Assembly: GCA_903915655.1 (NCBI GenBank)
Contig: CAIWTU010000077.1
Span: 1 to 64,000, forward strand
Source of the DNA: an uncultured Geobacter sp.
Lineage (GTDB): Bacteria > Desulfobacterota > Desulfuromonadia > Geobacterales > Geobacteraceae
Direction: 5' to 3'
DNA length: 64,000 nt
Shown here: positions 18,213 to 27,974 of the stretch, piece after piece
How the letters are laid out: every line of letters starts with the position of its first letter
Position numbering within the stretch: the stretch's first letter is position 1
Made by a program: the position numbers and the translations under genes
The notes under the pieces: generated by a model
Told to the model about the DNA's origin: nothing
Database searches by the model: none
Seen by the model: only the letters and a program-made list of their open reading frames with translations

Positions 18213-19286
18213 TTAACCCGCTTCGCTCTGGGCCTTCAAGGCCTCCATCTGGTAATGGGTGCGCAAGGCATCAGCGATCTCGCCGATATCCCCGGCCATG
18301 ATCGAATCAAGGCGATAGAGGGTCAAACCAATGCGGTGGTCGGTCATTCGACCCTGCGGATAATTATAGGTGCGAATCCGTTCGCTCCGGTCACCACTCC
18401 CCACCTGCTGCTTCCGGTCGGCGGCCAGTCTCGCGTTCTGCTCGCTATGCATCACAGCGAGCATTCTCGACTTCAAAACCTTCATCGCTTTGGCGCGGTT
18501 TTTTATCTGGCTCCGCTCCTCCTGACAGCCAACCACGATGCCGGTTGGAAGATGGGTAATGCGGACGGCCGAATCGGTCGTGTTGACATGCTGGCCACCG
18601 GCACCGGAGGAACGGTAGACATCGATCTTCAGGTCCGACGGATTGATATCCACATCGATATCCTCAGCTTCAGGCAATACGGCCACGGTGCATGCGCTGG
18701 TATGGATCCGCCCCTGTGCCTCGGTGTCCGGTACCCGCTGCACCCGGTGCGTTCCCGACTCGTACTTGAGCTTGGCATAGACCCCCTGACCTTCCACGAG
18801 TGCTACTATTTCCTTATATCCCCCCAGACCCGATTCGGAAGAGGAGATAATCTCGACTTTCCAGCGGTTTGTTTCGGCAAAACGGTTATACATCCTGAAG
18901 AGGTCCGCGGCAAAAAGCGCTGCCTCATCGCCGCCGGTACCGGCCCTGATCTCCAGAACCACATTTCTGTCGTCATTCGGGTCTTTTGGAAGGAGCAAAA
19001 GCTTGATTGTTTCTCTGATCTCTTCTTTTCTGGTTTCCAGCTCTTCTATCTCCACCTCGGCCATCTCACGAATCCCGGGATCGGATTCGGAAAGAAGCCC
19101 CCTGTTATCTCCAATTTCGGCGACTACCTTCCTGTAATCGCGATAGGCAGCGACCAGTTCTTTCAGATCGGAATGCTCCTTGTTGAACTTCCGGAACTCC
19201 GCCTGGTTTGCCAGGATAGAAGGGTCGGAGAGAAGCGCCTCCAATTCATCGTATCTTCTTGTCAGTTCTTCAATTTTATCAAACAT
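18213..19286 (-). CDS. prfA: Peptide chain release factor 1
   Basis: 357 residues. The GGQ catalytic loop is [18 protein letters not shown]. The codon-recognition tripeptide reads P-D-T in [14 protein letters not shown], where E. coli RF1 has P-A-T; the P-x-T pattern that defines RF1 is kept. It releases peptides at UAA and UAG. The RF2-specific SPF is absent. Confidence 0.95.
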   Translation of the reverse strand: MFDKIEELTRRYDELEALLSDPSILANQAEFRKFNKEHSDLKELVAAYRDYRKVVAEIGDNRGLLSESDPGIREMAEVEIEELETRKEEIRETIKLLLLPKDPNDDRNVVLEIRAGTGGDEAALFAADLFRMYNRFAETNRWKVEIISSSESGLGGYKEIVALVEGQGVYAKLKYESGTHRVQRVPDTEAQGRIHTSACTVAVLPEAEDIDVDINPSDLKIDVYRSSGAGGQHVNTTDSAVRITHLPTGIVVGCQEERSQIKNRAKAMKVLKSRMLAVMHSEQNARLAADRKQQVGSGDRSERIRTYNYPQGRMTDHRIGLTLYRLDSIMAGDIGEIADALRTHYQMEALKAQSEAG

Positions 19287-19361
19287 CCGAGTTCCTGTAG
19301 CCTGCCCCGATAAACGGGAAAGTGCGTCAACAATGTTGTTCTCCAGCCGAAAACCGGGGGA

Positions 19362-20270
19362 TCAGATCACCAGTCGGTCATCCTTGTACCCTTCATTAGC
19401 ATCAAGGGCCTCCTGCATGGAACGTATGGCAACCTCAAGCTGGGCCTCGTCCGGTTCACGGGTCGTAAGCCTTTGCAAGGCAAGGCCGGGTGAAGTGAGA
19501 AATCTGACCAGTCGGGAGGCGCTGTGTTTTGCGCTCAACTTCAAAAATTCGTAGGAGATTCCCGCAATCAGAGGGAGGAGTACAACCCTCGATCCGGCTT
19601 TCAGATAGAACGGCCATAGTTTGGGAATCAAAGAGAAGACGATAATACTGACCAGCATGACAATGAGGAGGAAACTGGTCCCGCAACGCGGATGGAGGCG
19701 ACTGTATCTGCCAACATTCTCTACGGTCAACTGATCGCCGGCTTCAAAAGCGAAAATGGATTTGTGTTCAGCGCCGTGGTATTGAAAGACCCGTTGAATA
19801 TCCTTCATCCTGGAGATGGTACAGATGTATCCGAGGAATACAGCTACCCTTATGACACCATCAACAAGGTTAAAGAGTATGTTCGACGCACCGATCAGCG
19901 GAACCAGGAGCTTGGTCATATAAAGGGGAAATATGAAAAAGAGGAGTATGCCGAAGATCAGGGCAGCCGCCATGGTGCCCCACATAACCATCCGACTCAT
20001 CTCCTCCGGCTCCGCTCCTTCTTCCACAAGTGCTTCATTGGCCGAAAAATTAAGCGCCTTCAGACCTATCACCAGAGAGGAGAAAAGGGCAACCGCCCCG
20101 CGGAGGATAGGAAGCTTTACCACGGGAAAGCGTTCCGAAAGAGGTATAACCATATCCGTTTTGACGATGATCTCTCCGGAAGGGCGTCTCACGGCAATAG
20201 CCATGGACCTGGGAGCACGCATCATTACACCTTCTATCACCGCCTGCCCGCCAATATTTATTTGCGCCAT
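19362..20270 (-). CDS. DUF1385 family membrane protein
   Basis: 302 residues. The family opening INIGGQAVIEGVMMRAP is followed by about five membrane helices (residues 60-80, 100-130, 135-160, 205-225, 230-250) and a conserved YHGAEHKSIFAFE. Homologous genes are widely found beside prfA and rpmE in this phylum and in Firmicutes, but the function is unknown. It is upstream of prfA on the same strand with a 75-base gap. Confidence 0.85.
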   Translation of the reverse strand: MAQINIGGQAVIEGVMMRAPRSMAIAVRRPSGEIIVKTDMVIPLSERFPVVKLPILRGAVALFSSLVIGLKALNFSANEALVEEGAEPEEMSRMVMWGTMAAALIFGILLFFIFPLYMTKLLVPLIGASNILFNLVDGVIRVAVFLGYICTISRMKDIQRVFQYHGAEHKSIFAFEAGDQLTVENVGRYSRLHPRCGTSFLLIVMLVSIIVFSLIPKLWPFYLKAGSRVVLLPLIAGISYEFLKLSAKHSASRLVRFLTSPGLALQRLTTREPDEAQLEVAIRSMQEALDANEGYKDDRLVI

Positions 20271-20343
20271 TTAACCCTCTTGTTCAGCTCTCTCTTATCG
20301 GAGCGTTATCGAGAGCTGTAACCCTGTACAAAGTCTTCAAGGA

Positions 20344-21033
20344 CTACAATGCTCTGAAAAATTCCAGTACCTCTTTGATTTTTCCGCAGGTCATCCGTCC
20401 TTCCGGACAGCTACCGCCAAGACACCCGGGACCGGAATCCCTGAAGATTGTCGGGGCGACCCTCTTCATCAGTTTAAGCATCTCCAGTGACATGGTCCGG
20501 ATCTCCCATTGCGCACGTTTGCAACAGCGCAATCGAAAAAAATGGAGCATCTCCCGGGCATTCATGGTTACCATAATCTTGGTCTCGGTCGCATTAGGCA
20601 GGATATATCTGGCATCCTCAGCGGGAATACCGGCTTCCACCATATCGGCATAAAACGTGTGTAGTGATTGCAGCTGCTCCGCAAACCGCTCTTTCATCTC
20701 GGGATAATCCTGAATCGTGGGGGGAATCACGGCCGAGAACTGTTCCTTATGGGAAACGTACCGCTGGGACTGCTGGGAAAAAGAGGCTATTCTGTGCCGC
20801 ACCAGTTGGTGAGTGGTAACCCTGGAGACCCCCTCGATACCAAACGTGAACGAGGCATGCTCCAGTACCGATTGATGCCCCAGGGACATTATCTTTTCCA
20901 GAAAGCCCTTTATATCGCCCCCCGAGAGCTTCTCCTGCAAGGCTTCAATGGAGACGGGAGAGTAACAGAGTCGTGCGGCAAGCGCAATCGCACCCTCAGG
21001 ATCGGGAGTATAATGGAGAAGCTTAACCAGCAT
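20344..21033 (-). CDS. thyX: Flavin-dependent thymidylate synthase ThyX
   Basis: 229 residues with the ThyX signature RHRIASFSQQSQRY (R-H-R-x7-S near residues 79-92). N-terminal KLLHYTPDPE and C-terminal ALRHFFRLR-like helices (MLHFFRLRCCKRAQWEIR) are also present. It makes dTMP from dUMP with FAD, NADPH and methylene-tetrahydrofolate. The start is the ATG with AAGGA upstream; an extension of 19 codons is open but lacks family similarity. A structured stretch and an intrinsic terminator separate it from rpmE. Confidence 0.93.
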   Translation of the reverse strand: MLVKLLHYTPDPEGAIALAARLCYSPVSIEALQEKLSGGDIKGFLEKIMSLGHQSVLEHASFTFGIEGVSRVTTHQLVRHRIASFSQQSQRYVSHKEQFSAVIPPTIQDYPEMKERFAEQLQSLHTFYADMVEAGIPAEDARYILPNATETKIMVTMNAREMLHFFRLRCCKRAQWEIRTMSLEMLKLMKRVAPTIFRDSGPGCLGGSCPEGRMTCGKIKEVLEFFRAL

Positions 21034-21100
21034 GGCTATCCTTGTAGACGGTACGATGCTTTGACAAACGATAATTTCCGCCGGCTGCAATCCTGCATGA

Positions 21101-21157
21101 GGGGTCTGTCGAAAGGGGGACGCAAGAGATCATATCTTGCGAATGACCTCAGACCCC
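21101..21157 (-). other. Structured leader upstream of thyX
   Basis: Two nested stems are visible: an outer GGGGTCTG against CAGACCCC, and an inner CGCAAGA against TCTTGCG with a 7-base loop. It lies 68 bases before the thyX start, between that gene and the rpmE terminator. It does not fit a riboswitch consensus I can confirm. It could control thyX expression or stabilise the mRNA. Confidence 0.4.
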
Positions 21158-21173
21158 CGGAATTTACCCCGCC

Positions 21174-21215
21174 ATAAAACAGATAAGGGGATTTCGCCAT
21201 GGACAAAATCCCCTT
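21174..21215 (-). terminator. Intrinsic terminator after rpmE
   Basis: A perfect 10-bp stem AAGGGGATTT against AAATCCCCTT with an 11-base loop. On the minus strand it is followed by ATCTGTTTTATG. It begins 26 bases after the rpmE stop codon. Confidence 0.6.
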
Positions 21216-21240
21216 CCTTCGAACCAGCAAGAGCGTAGCC

Positions 21241-21441
21241 TTACTGCATGCCGTATCTTTTCTTGAATCTTTCTACACGGCCAGCGGTATCCATAATCTT
21301 TTGTTTGCCGGTAAAGAAAGGGTGGCAGGCAGAGCAAATCTCCGTCGTTATCTCGGCTTTGGTGGAACGAGTCAGGAAGGTGTTGCCGCACAAACACTTG
21401 ACCGTAATTTCATTATACTTGGGATGGATTCCCTCTTTCAT
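21241..21441 (-). CDS. rpmE: 50S ribosomal protein L31, zinc-binding type
   Basis: 66 residues beginning [20 protein letters not shown]. Four cysteines (two in CLCG, two in [14 protein letters not shown]) mark the C+ zinc-binding form of bL31. The start has AAGGAGG-like sequence upstream (AAGGAAAGTC). It follows rho by about 100 bases and ends at an intrinsic terminator. Confidence 0.95.
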   Translation of the reverse strand: MKEGIHPKYNEITVKCLCGNTFLTRSTKAEITTEICSACHPFFTGKQKIMDTAGRVERFKKRYGMQ

Positions 21442-21539
21442 GACTTTCCTCCTTAAAAAACGCGTGCTTCTCTTCTCGTGTAATTCATTACCCAAAGTTT
21501 GTAAGCTAGCACTTTTGTCTTATTTTATCAAGAGATTTT

Positions 21540-22787
21540 TCAACGGCTCATCGAATCAAGAAAAGCCTGGTTGGCCTTGGTTTCGGCAAGCTTCCCTATA
21601 AGGAATTCCATGCTGTCCACAACATTCATCGGATGGAGAACTTTACGCAGAATCCAGATGCGATTGAGCGAAGCCTTATCGATGAGAAGCTCCTCTTTTC
21701 TGGTTCCCGACTTGTTCATGTCGATAGCCGGGAAAACCCGCTTCTCAACGAGCTTTCGATCGAGGTGAAGCTCCATATTGCCGGTGCCTTTGAACTCTTC
21801 GAAAATAACCTCATCCATCTTGCTCCCCGTATCAACAAGGGCAGTTGCGATGATGGTGAGGGAGCCCCCCTCCTCGATGTTGCGCGCCGCGCCGAAAAAA
21901 CGCTTCGGTTTGTGGAGGGCATTAGAGTCGACTCCGCCCGAGAGAACCTTCCCTGATGGAGGTATGACGGTGTTATAGGCCCGAGCCAGACGAGTAATCG
22001 AATCGAGCAGAATAACAACATCTCGTTTATGTTCGACAAGGCGCTTGGCCTTTTCTATTACCATTTCAGCAACCTGGATATGTCTTGCCGCAGGCTCGTC
22101 AAAGGTCGAGGAGACAACCTCTCCCTTAACGGAACGTTGCATGTCGGTCACTTCTTCCGGACGCTCGTCTATCAGGAGGACAATGAGAAAGACCTCCGGG
22201 TGGTTTGTCGCAATCGAGTTTGCAATGTTCTGAATGAGCATGGTCTTGCCGGTACGGGGCGGGGCGACAATAAGTCCGCGCTGTCCCTTGCCTATGGGCG
22301 CAATAAGCTCCATGACCCTCATCGACATATTGTCCGGGGCAGTCTCCAGTTTCAATTTTTCCATTGGGTAGAGGGGTGTCAGGTTGTCGAAAAGCACCTT
22401 GTCCCGGATTACATCAAGGGGTTCATAGTTGACGGTTTCCACCTTCAACAGGGCAAAATAGCGCTCGCCCTCTTTGGGAGGCCTTATCTGACCGGCAACG
22501 GTGTCCCCGGTCTGCAGATTGAAGCGGCGGATCTGACTGGGCGAAACATAGATATCATCCGGCCCCGGCAGATAATTATAATCCGGCGCGCGTAAAAAAC
22601 CGAATCCGTCCGGGAGAGTTTCGAGCACCCCCTCCCCGAAAATCATACCGTTTTTTTCGGTCTGGGCATTCAGAATGGCAAAGATCAGGTCCTGCTTGCG
22701 CAGATGAGAAGAGCCCTCAATGTGAAGCTCTTTGGCGATGGATGCCAACTCATTAATCTTCTTGCTTTTCAATTCTTGTAAATTCAT
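21540..22787 (-). CDS. rho: Transcription termination factor Rho
   Basis: 415 residues. The N-terminal Rho domain is [20 protein letters not shown], and the RNA-binding cold-shock-like domain is [18 protein letters not shown]. The ATPase has Walker [16 protein letters not shown] and Walker [18 protein letters not shown]. The Q-loop and R-loop regions are intact. It is a hexameric RNA translocase that ends transcription. A 5' region of about 500 bases without genes precedes it. Confidence 0.97.
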   Translation of the reverse strand: MNLQELKSKKINELASIAKELHIEGSSHLRKQDLIFAILNAQTEKNGMIFGEGVLETLPDGFGFLRAPDYNYLPGPDDIYVSPSQIRRFNLQTGDTVAGQIRPPKEGERYFALLKVETVNYEPLDVIRDKVLFDNLTPLYPMEKLKLETAPDNMSMRVMELIAPIGKGQRGLIVAPPRTGKTMLIQNIANSIATNHPEVFLIVLLIDERPEEVTDMQRSVKGEVVSSTFDEPAARHIQVAEMVIEKAKRLVEHKRDVVILLDSITRLARAYNTVIPPSGKVLSGGVDSNALHKPKRFFGAARNIEEGGSLTIIATALVDTGSKMDEVIFEEFKGTGNMELHLDRKLVEKRVFPAIDMNKSGTRKEELLIDKASLNRIWILRKVLHPMNVVDSMEFLIGKLAETKANQAFLDSMSR

Positions 22788-23284
22788 CTAGTCTCCTGCG
22801 ATAAGCGGGGATATTGTTTGGACAGGCGGTCAGAGGTCCACTGCCTGAAAATATAAAGCGTGCTAATACACTAGGGAGGGGAGTTGTCCCGGGTCCCAGC
22901 AATAAGTATTTTACATGCTACGCGAACAACACTAATTTTTTTCCGTATAATGGGTAGACAATCAGCCGACAGGTATTTTTGGTGATGTTGGTTTTTATTA
23001 GCCGCCGAGTTGATTGAGGTTTAAATTTAGGGATTGAACAATAGGGAAAAATTGGCCTAATCGAGGATATGTTAAAGATATAAACCGCAAATATTCTCTT
23101 GTCAATAATAAATTTGCTTTTTAATTACATGGAGATTTGTACAGAATTCTTTTACCTCTCAAAATACCGGCCAATTTCAGCAAGATAACAGCAAATCCTG
23201 GAAATTATCACCCTGCATGGACAGGAGGGGCGTCTCAAGGCTATTTCTTTGCCAAGGGCAGGGATGAAGGGAATAGAGACTTTT
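22788..23284. other. Non-coding region upstream of rho
   Basis: 497 bases, AT-rich over 22920-23160, with no open frame that looks coding. The part next to rho probably contains its promoter and an untranslated leader; minus-strand -10-like TTATAC (about 22945) and TGTAAAATAC (about 22910) are seen without a good -35. No tRNA, repeat array or strong terminator was seen. Confidence 0.4.
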
Positions 23285-23929
23285 CTATTTTGCCCGGTTC
23301 GCCCTGCCAAGCACGACATCAAAAGTCTGCTTTTCAAAAGAAAAACGGACCCGGTCCTGAAAAATTTCTTCAACTCGGGCGCCCTCGACCATCACCCCTT
23401 CGGTAACCGAGATGCCGTTAACCACCGCTACCCTGTCACTGCTATCCTTTTGCCAGGCAATTCCAGTCAGGTGAAGAAGGGGGATGGGAAGGTCCGTGGA
23501 AGGTTTGGATAACTGGACGGGGCCAATTTCATCTGCAGGAGGGGTCACATAAACCGGCTTCCCCCCGGTAAAGCCGCGCTGCAAAGCGACATCCGCCGGG
23601 CGGTCGACTTTTCCTGGCGACACTCCGCTCCCAGCTGCGGGGGAGAGTGACCGCCCAGGCGCCTTGACAACCGATGGCCTCGACTCTTCATGCTGTCCGG
23701 TCGCAGAGGCAGGCTTAAGGGGTTCAGGCGGAAAAAAGGAGATCAAAGTAAAGGTAGCAAGGGAGGCGGCAACGGCAGCGGATGCCACAGCCAGAGGAAT
23801 AACACAGCGCGGCTTCGCACTGCTCCGAGGGAGATCCCTTGATATCCCCCGGGCGATATCAAAGCTTCCTCTGCCGCGGAGCTCTTTTTCCTGCTCCAGC
23901 TTTTTCAGCGCCTTCAGTATGGAGCTCAT
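23285..23929 (-). CDS. GspB-like general secretion pathway protein
   Basis: 214 residues. It begins MSSILKALKKLEQEKE, the usual opening of GspB/PulB-type proteins. One membrane helix (about residues 45-68) follows, then a proline-rich periplasmic linker and a C-terminal domain with LTGIAWQKDSSDRVAVVNG and VEGARVEEI, which resembles the type II secretion GspB/C periplasmic fold. It overlaps the ExeA-like gene by 4 bases (ATGA). GspA and GspB assemble the secretin in some type II secretion systems. No other gsp gene is nearby, so the partner system lies elsewhere. Confidence 0.75.
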   Translation of the reverse strand: MSSILKALKKLEQEKELRGRGSFDIARGISRDLPRSSAKPRCVIPLAVASAAVAASLATFTLISFFPPEPLKPASATGQHEESRPSVVKAPGRSLSPAAGSGVSPGKVDRPADVALQRGFTGGKPVYVTPPADEIGPVQLSKPSTDLPIPLLHLTGIAWQKDSSDRVAVVNGISVTEGVMVEGARVEEIFQDRVRFSFEKQTFDVVLGRANRAK

Positions 23930-25572
23930 CCCTGATTGCCACCTTCCTTTCGTATGAGTCGAGGGAGAGGAAACCGGTCGTCTTCCCGATAAAGCAATAG
24001 CAAGGTCAGCCCCCCCAGCCTGCTGTCGGCGCTTATCCCCTTTGCGACCTGAAAAGCCGTCAGAGCTTTAACAGTTGCCCTATCCAGGATCCCGGTTTCC
24101 TTCCCTTTATAAAATCCTTTCAACCCGAGCAGTCGCTGGAGATCATTGATCTTAGGGCCTTTTGCTGCAGGGTTGATCATAACGGGGATCCCCTGAAAAT
24201 TCTTCCATAACAGATAGGCGCTGCCGGACCAGAGGCTCTCCAGCTCCACGGCAGTAAAAGAATTACGTCCCAAAAGGGAAGGCTCAATAAGCCAGCAATT
24301 GCCGGAGGTCCCGGTCAAGGCAAAAAAACGGCTTTCGCCGGCAACGGGTGTCCTGAATTCGAGCAGCGCCGGTGTATCAAGATGGAGCAGCAGCTTGAGA
24401 TTTCCTCGAATTTTGAGCAAGCGCAGACCCTTCTGTCGGGCCAGCTGCTTGAGTGAAGGTACGACCGGGCCCTTTGTCAAGGAAGTTGCAGGCTCGACAT
24501 TCCATAGCCGCGCCAGGACATTAAACGCCAACCTGGCGCTCTCCGCTTCCGTTAAGCCCGCCAGCTCCCCCCGTACGGCATCGGCAAAGGGGGGGGACAC
24601 CGGTTTTACCGATTTAGCCAGGGGATTGTTGACCAAGTGGGCCGCCGGCCTGAGAGTTAATGGCCGCAGGCCGTTCCTGGCTGCGTAGAGGCAGCCGGCA
24701 ATTATAACCAGGATCGCGCATAACCCCGCCGACAAACGGAGCTTTCGAGAGCGGAAAGAAGTTCCGTCCCGCCCGATCTCACTTATTGCGCTTTTTATCA
24801 GGCGGCCGGTAATCTCACGGCGTTCTTCGACGTACCCGATCAATAGCGCCCTGTCGCAGAGGACATTGATCAGTCGGGGAACCCCTGCTGAATAGCGGAA
24901 TATTCGTTTCAGCGCTGCAGTGGTGAAACAGACGGCGCGTCCAGATCCAGCTACCGTCATTCGGTGGCGGATATAATCATGCAGATCTTCAAAATCCATC
25001 GACCCGAGATGATAGCGTACTGTAATCCTCTGCGCAAGCTGACGCAGTTCAGGGCGTTCGAGAAGACGTGCGAGTTCCGGCTGCCCCGCCAGAACAATCT
25101 GAATCAGCTTATCGGTCTCGGTTTCCAGGTTGGAAATCAGGCGGACCTGCTCCAGGAGCGCCGGCTCAAGGTTTTGCGCCTCGTCGATGACCAGCAGCAC
25201 CGTATGCCCTGCACTGTTCTCCCTGAGCAGAAAGAGGTTAAGCTCCTGCAGCAGCTCGGCATTGCTCAATCCTTCGGATGGGATCCCGTATTCATTGTTG
25301 ATACTGCGTAACAATTCGATTGCAGAAAGACAGGGATTAAAGATGAGCGCCGTCCGGTAGCGGCCCTCATCCAACCTGCCAAGGAGAGTACGCAGCACGG
25401 TTGTCTTCCCTGTCCCTACCTCCCCGGTAAGTTCAATAAAACCGGCGTGATTATCAATCCCGTACAACAGATGGGCGAACGCTTCCTGGTGATTTTTGCT
25501 AAGGAAAATAAAGCGGGGATTGGGAGTTATTGTGAAAGGTTTTTCTCTGAAATCGTAATATTCGCAGTACAT
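23926..25572 (-). CDS. GspA/ExeA-like AAA ATPase with peptidoglycan-binding domain
   Basis: 548 residues. An N-terminal ExeA-type AAA ATPase has YYDFREKPFTITPNPRF, Walker A TGEVGTGKTTVLR and Walker B LLVIDEAQNLEP, with an arginine-rich sensor region (RLINVLCDRALLIGY). A membrane helix lies near residues 272-290. The periplasmic part ends in a peptidoglycan-binding domain (LQRLLGLKGFYKGKETGILD, then TVKALTAFQVAKGI). Between them is a peptidase-C39-like or unknown segment. In Aeromonas, ExeA with ExeB opens the peptidoglycan for secretin assembly. It is coupled to the GspB-like gene. Confidence 0.82.
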   Translation of the reverse strand: MYCEYYDFREKPFTITPNPRFIFLSKNHQEAFAHLLYGIDNHAGFIELTGEVGTGKTTVLRTLLGRLDEGRYRTALIFNPCLSAIELLRSINNEYGIPSEGLSNAELLQELNLFLLRENSAGHTVLLVIDEAQNLEPALLEQVRLISNLETETDKLIQIVLAGQPELARLLERPELRQLAQRITVRYHLGSMDFEDLHDYIRHRMTVAGSGRAVCFTTAALKRIFRYSAGVPRLINVLCDRALLIGYVEERREITGRLIKSAISEIGRDGTSFRSRKLRLSAGLCAILVIIAGCLYAARNGLRPLTLRPAAHLVNNPLAKSVKPVSPPFADAVRGELAGLTEAESARLAFNVLARLWNVEPATSLTKGPVVPSLKQLARQKGLRLLKIRGNLKLLLHLDTPALLEFRTPVAGESRFFALTGTSGNCWLIEPSLLGRNSFTAVELESLWSGSAYLLWKNFQGIPVMINPAAKGPKINDLQRLLGLKGFYKGKETGILDRATVKALTAFQVAKGISADSRLGGLTLLLLYREDDRFPLPRLIRKEGGNQG

Positions 25573-25751
25573 GGATCAGACTCGCAACGGTCTGCAACGG
25601 GCATTGCTCAAGAGGTATCCCTTTCCGGCAATAGCTGGATAGATCGAAAAAAATAGCCGAGTTCGCAAAAAACCTCATTTCCGGGAATGAATACAGGCGG
25701 ATCAGTCAGGAGCCAAAGAGACGCTCCGGATAAACTATTCCACAAAAACAT

Positions 25752-25779
25752 TTGATTTTCAAGGATAAATTGCTAAACT
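25752..25779 (+). promoter_or_regulatory. Possible sigma-70 promoter of the SGNH hydrolase gene
   Basis: TTGATT, a 16-base gap, then TAAACT on the plus strand, 50 bases upstream of the hydrolase start. It lies in the intergenic gap between this plus-strand unit and the divergent gspA gene. Match quality is moderate. Confidence 0.35.
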
Positions 25780-25829
25780 TGCCGGTCAGATACCAGAAGA
25801 AGTTCAGATCCTCACTTCACGGAGGCAAT

Positions 25830-26486
25830 ATGTCCGGAACCGGAATCCTTATTGCGTGCCTGGCCTTGACCATAGCAGGGAGTGCGCCCCCCCTCCCTGC
25901 GCTTCAACCGCTTCAGAAAAATGCCGTAGTGCTGGCCTTTGGCGACAGCCTGACCTATGGCACAGGCGCGCCTCCGGCGCAAAGCTACCCCTCCATACTG
26001 GAGAAGATTATAGCCCGCAAGGTCATCAACGCCGGCATCCCCGGCGAAGATACCAGACATGCCCTTGCACGGCTGCCACGGTTGCTGGAGAGGTATCACC
26101 CTTCCTTGCTGATCCTCTGTCACGGCGCTAATGACCTGCTCCAGAATTTCAGCGAGTTGCAGGCGGCCGAAAACATCCGGGGAATGATCCGGATGGCCGT
26201 GGGGCGCGGCATTCAGGTGGTTTTGATCGGCGTTCCCTATCCCGGCCACCTTGTTTCCCAGCCGTCATTCTATGCCAGTATAGCAAAAGAGCTGGCGATC
26301 CCCTTTACCCGTGACGCCCTGGCAAAAATTCTTGTCGAACCACCCCTCAGGTCGGATTCCATCCACCCGAACGCCCGTGGTTACCGGCTGTTGGCGGAGG
26401 CTATCGCTGATTTTCTCCAGAAATGCGGGGCAATAAGCAAACAAACCCCGGATCAAAGGCAGGGCGAACCCTTGACACCGACATGA
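25830..26486 (+). CDS. SGNH/GDSL-family hydrolase (TesA-like arylesterase), exported
   Basis: 218 residues. A hydrophobic N-terminus (GILIACLALTIAGSAPPLPA) acts as a signal peptide or anchor. Block I is AFGDSLTYGTG with the catalytic Ser, block II holds the glycine of NAGIPGEDT, block III is CHGANDLL, and block V is SDSIHPNARGY with the Asp-x-x-His pair. All four SGNH residues are present. It is similar in size to TesA-type lysophospholipase/arylesterases. The start has a GGAGG site. Its stop overlaps the next start by 4 bases, so the two proteins may act on one lipid or acyl substrate. Confidence 0.85.
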   Translation: MSGTGILIACLALTIAGSAPPLPALQPLQKNAVVLAFGDSLTYGTGAPPAQSYPSILEKIIARKVINAGIPGEDTRHALARLPRLLERYHPSLLILCHGANDLLQNFSELQAAENIRGMIRMAVGRGIQVVLIGVPYPGHLVSQPSFYASIAKELAIPFTRDALAKILVEPPLRSDSIHPNARGYRLLAEAIADFLQKCGAISKQTPDQRQGEPLTPT

Positions 26487-27544
26487 CAAACCTCCCCCTC
26501 CGCTATGAAGCGGATATTTCAACTGCAACCATCGAGAAAAATATTTCCCGATTACTTCACCCTGGAGAGATTCAGAACCGCCCCCTGTACAATATCACTG
26601 CCCGACTCGCCGAAAAATCCGGTATATACGCAACTACCTATCCTCACGGCCTCTGGGCTCCGGGGCTGGCCATAACCAATGAAATGCGCGCTGTCACCGA
26701 ACTCTACCTGCCGATGGCTGAGATACGGAAGGCCTTCGACCATCTCTTTCCCCTGGGGCTGAACTATTCCCCTACCAGACAATTTTCCATCATTCACACC
26801 GCACCGACCTGGCTGGATGCCTTGCAGAGACTGCAGCCCTGCGTCAGCAGTTTCGACCCCGCCGCGCTGCTTTACCGTCTCATGAAAGACGAAAGCTTCC
26901 GAACTCGCTTTTTCTTTGCGCTGTTCCTGCCAAGGCGGCATGGAGGAAATTTTAATCGCTATTCCGGGCAATCATTATTTATTCGAAAATGGCTTGCACT
27001 CCATCAACACCATATCAAGAAAGGGCTTCGCTGCCTGGATGCTGCCTGCGGCACCGGCGAAACCACCTATGAGCTCGCCCTGCTCCTTCTGGAAAATGGC
27101 TTCCCCGCCGAAAGATTCGAGGTTCACGGCTCAACCATCGAACCGCTGGAGCTGTTCGCCGCAGCCCACAACTACTTCCCCCACAATCAGAGGAAAGAGC
27201 AGGCCTATCGGGGGATCACAGCACCGCTATTCACCAGAGGAAGATGTGACAGGATCCTTTTCTATCAGGAAGACATAACCCGACCGGCCCTGAAAAGCGG
27301 GGAAGGATACGATCTCATCCTCTGCAATGGGCTGCTGGGTGGTCCTTTTGTCCATACTCCCCAAAATCTGGCAACCACGGCAGCGGCACTTGCCGGCAAA
27401 CTCAATCCCGGCGGAGTTCTCCTGGCAGCGGACAGTTTTCACAGCGGCTGGAAGAAAATTGTCCCCCCGTCAATGCTGAGAGTGATACTGAGGGAATGCG
27501 GCTTGAGGGTGGATGATATCGCAGAGGGATTAGTTGCCGAGTAA
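26483..27544 (+). CDS. SAM-dependent methyltransferase of unknown substrate
   Basis: 353 residues. The N-terminal 180 residues are not recognised. The C-terminal half is a Rossmann methyltransferase with the SAM loop LDAACGTGETTYELALLL (about residues 194-211), a post-II acidic residue in EVHGSTIEPLELFAA, and motif IV YDLILCNGLLGG. The layout is reminiscent of CheR-type enzymes, but no chemotaxis gene is near. The start ATG overlaps the SGNH hydrolase stop. Real substrate unknown. Confidence 0.7.
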   Translation: MTNLPLRYEADISTATIEKNISRLLHPGEIQNRPLYNITARLAEKSGIYATTYPHGLWAPGLAITNEMRAVTELYLPMAEIRKAFDHLFPLGLNYSPTRQFSIIHTAPTWLDALQRLQPCVSSFDPAALLYRLMKDESFRTRFFFALFLPRRHGGNFNRYSGQSLFIRKWLALHQHHIKKGLRCLDAACGTGETTYELALLLLENGFPAERFEVHGSTIEPLELFAAAHNYFPHNQRKEQAYRGITAPLFTRGRCDRILFYQEDITRPALKSGEGYDLILCNGLLGGPFVHTPQNLATTAAALAGKLNPGGVLLAADSFHSGWKKIVPPSMLRVILRECGLRVDDIAEGLVAE

Positions 27545-27611
27545 TCGCGGGCCGTTGGACCAGATGACAATTATCACCGGTCACCATGTCCAATCATCTA
27601 TGGAGGACAAA

Positions 27612-27821
27612 ATGCCGCAATCCCTTTCGCGTATCCTGGTACATCTGCTCTTCAGCACAAAAAACCGTGAACCGTATCTGACGCAGGAAATCCGTAGCGA
27701 ACTGCACCCGTATCTGGCTGTTGTATTACGGGAAAACGGCTGTTTTTCATTACAGGTCGGTGGCGTTGAAGAGCATGATCGCTGTCAGAGTGGATATGAT
27801 GAAAACTACGTGTGGGATTGA
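27612..27821 (+). pseudogene. IS200-type (Y1/HUH) transposase relic
   Basis: The first 55 or so residues (MPQSLSRILVHLLFSTKNRE, then LTQEIRSELHPYLAVVLREN) match the N-terminus of IS200/IS605-type transposases. The expected HxH metal site after VGGVEEH is lost: the frame runs into unrelated residues and stops at 69 residues, and the catalytic tyrosine is missing. It keeps a good ribosome site (GGAGGACAAA). Downstream, to about 27952, another short frame (TIARAKELGSRQYKHLMDQ onward) ends at a stop; it looks like a tail from a different gene fused by deletion. Confidence 0.7.
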
Positions 27822-27974
27822 AAAAACCCAACGGGCCATAATACCATAGCCCGGGCCAAAGAGTTGGGGAGCCGGCAATACAAACATTTAATGGACCAAT
27901 TCAAGGCTATTGGTTATATTTATTTGTATAAACCGGTCCCGGCCCGTCAATAACTGATGACGAAACATGTCTTT

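Noticed and set aside
21101-21141. c-di-GMP (GEMM) riboswitch, because GAAAGGGGGACGCAA appears on the plus strand
   Set aside because: The GGCAAACC segment and the second paired domain are missing, and the strand is opposite to the gene downstream.
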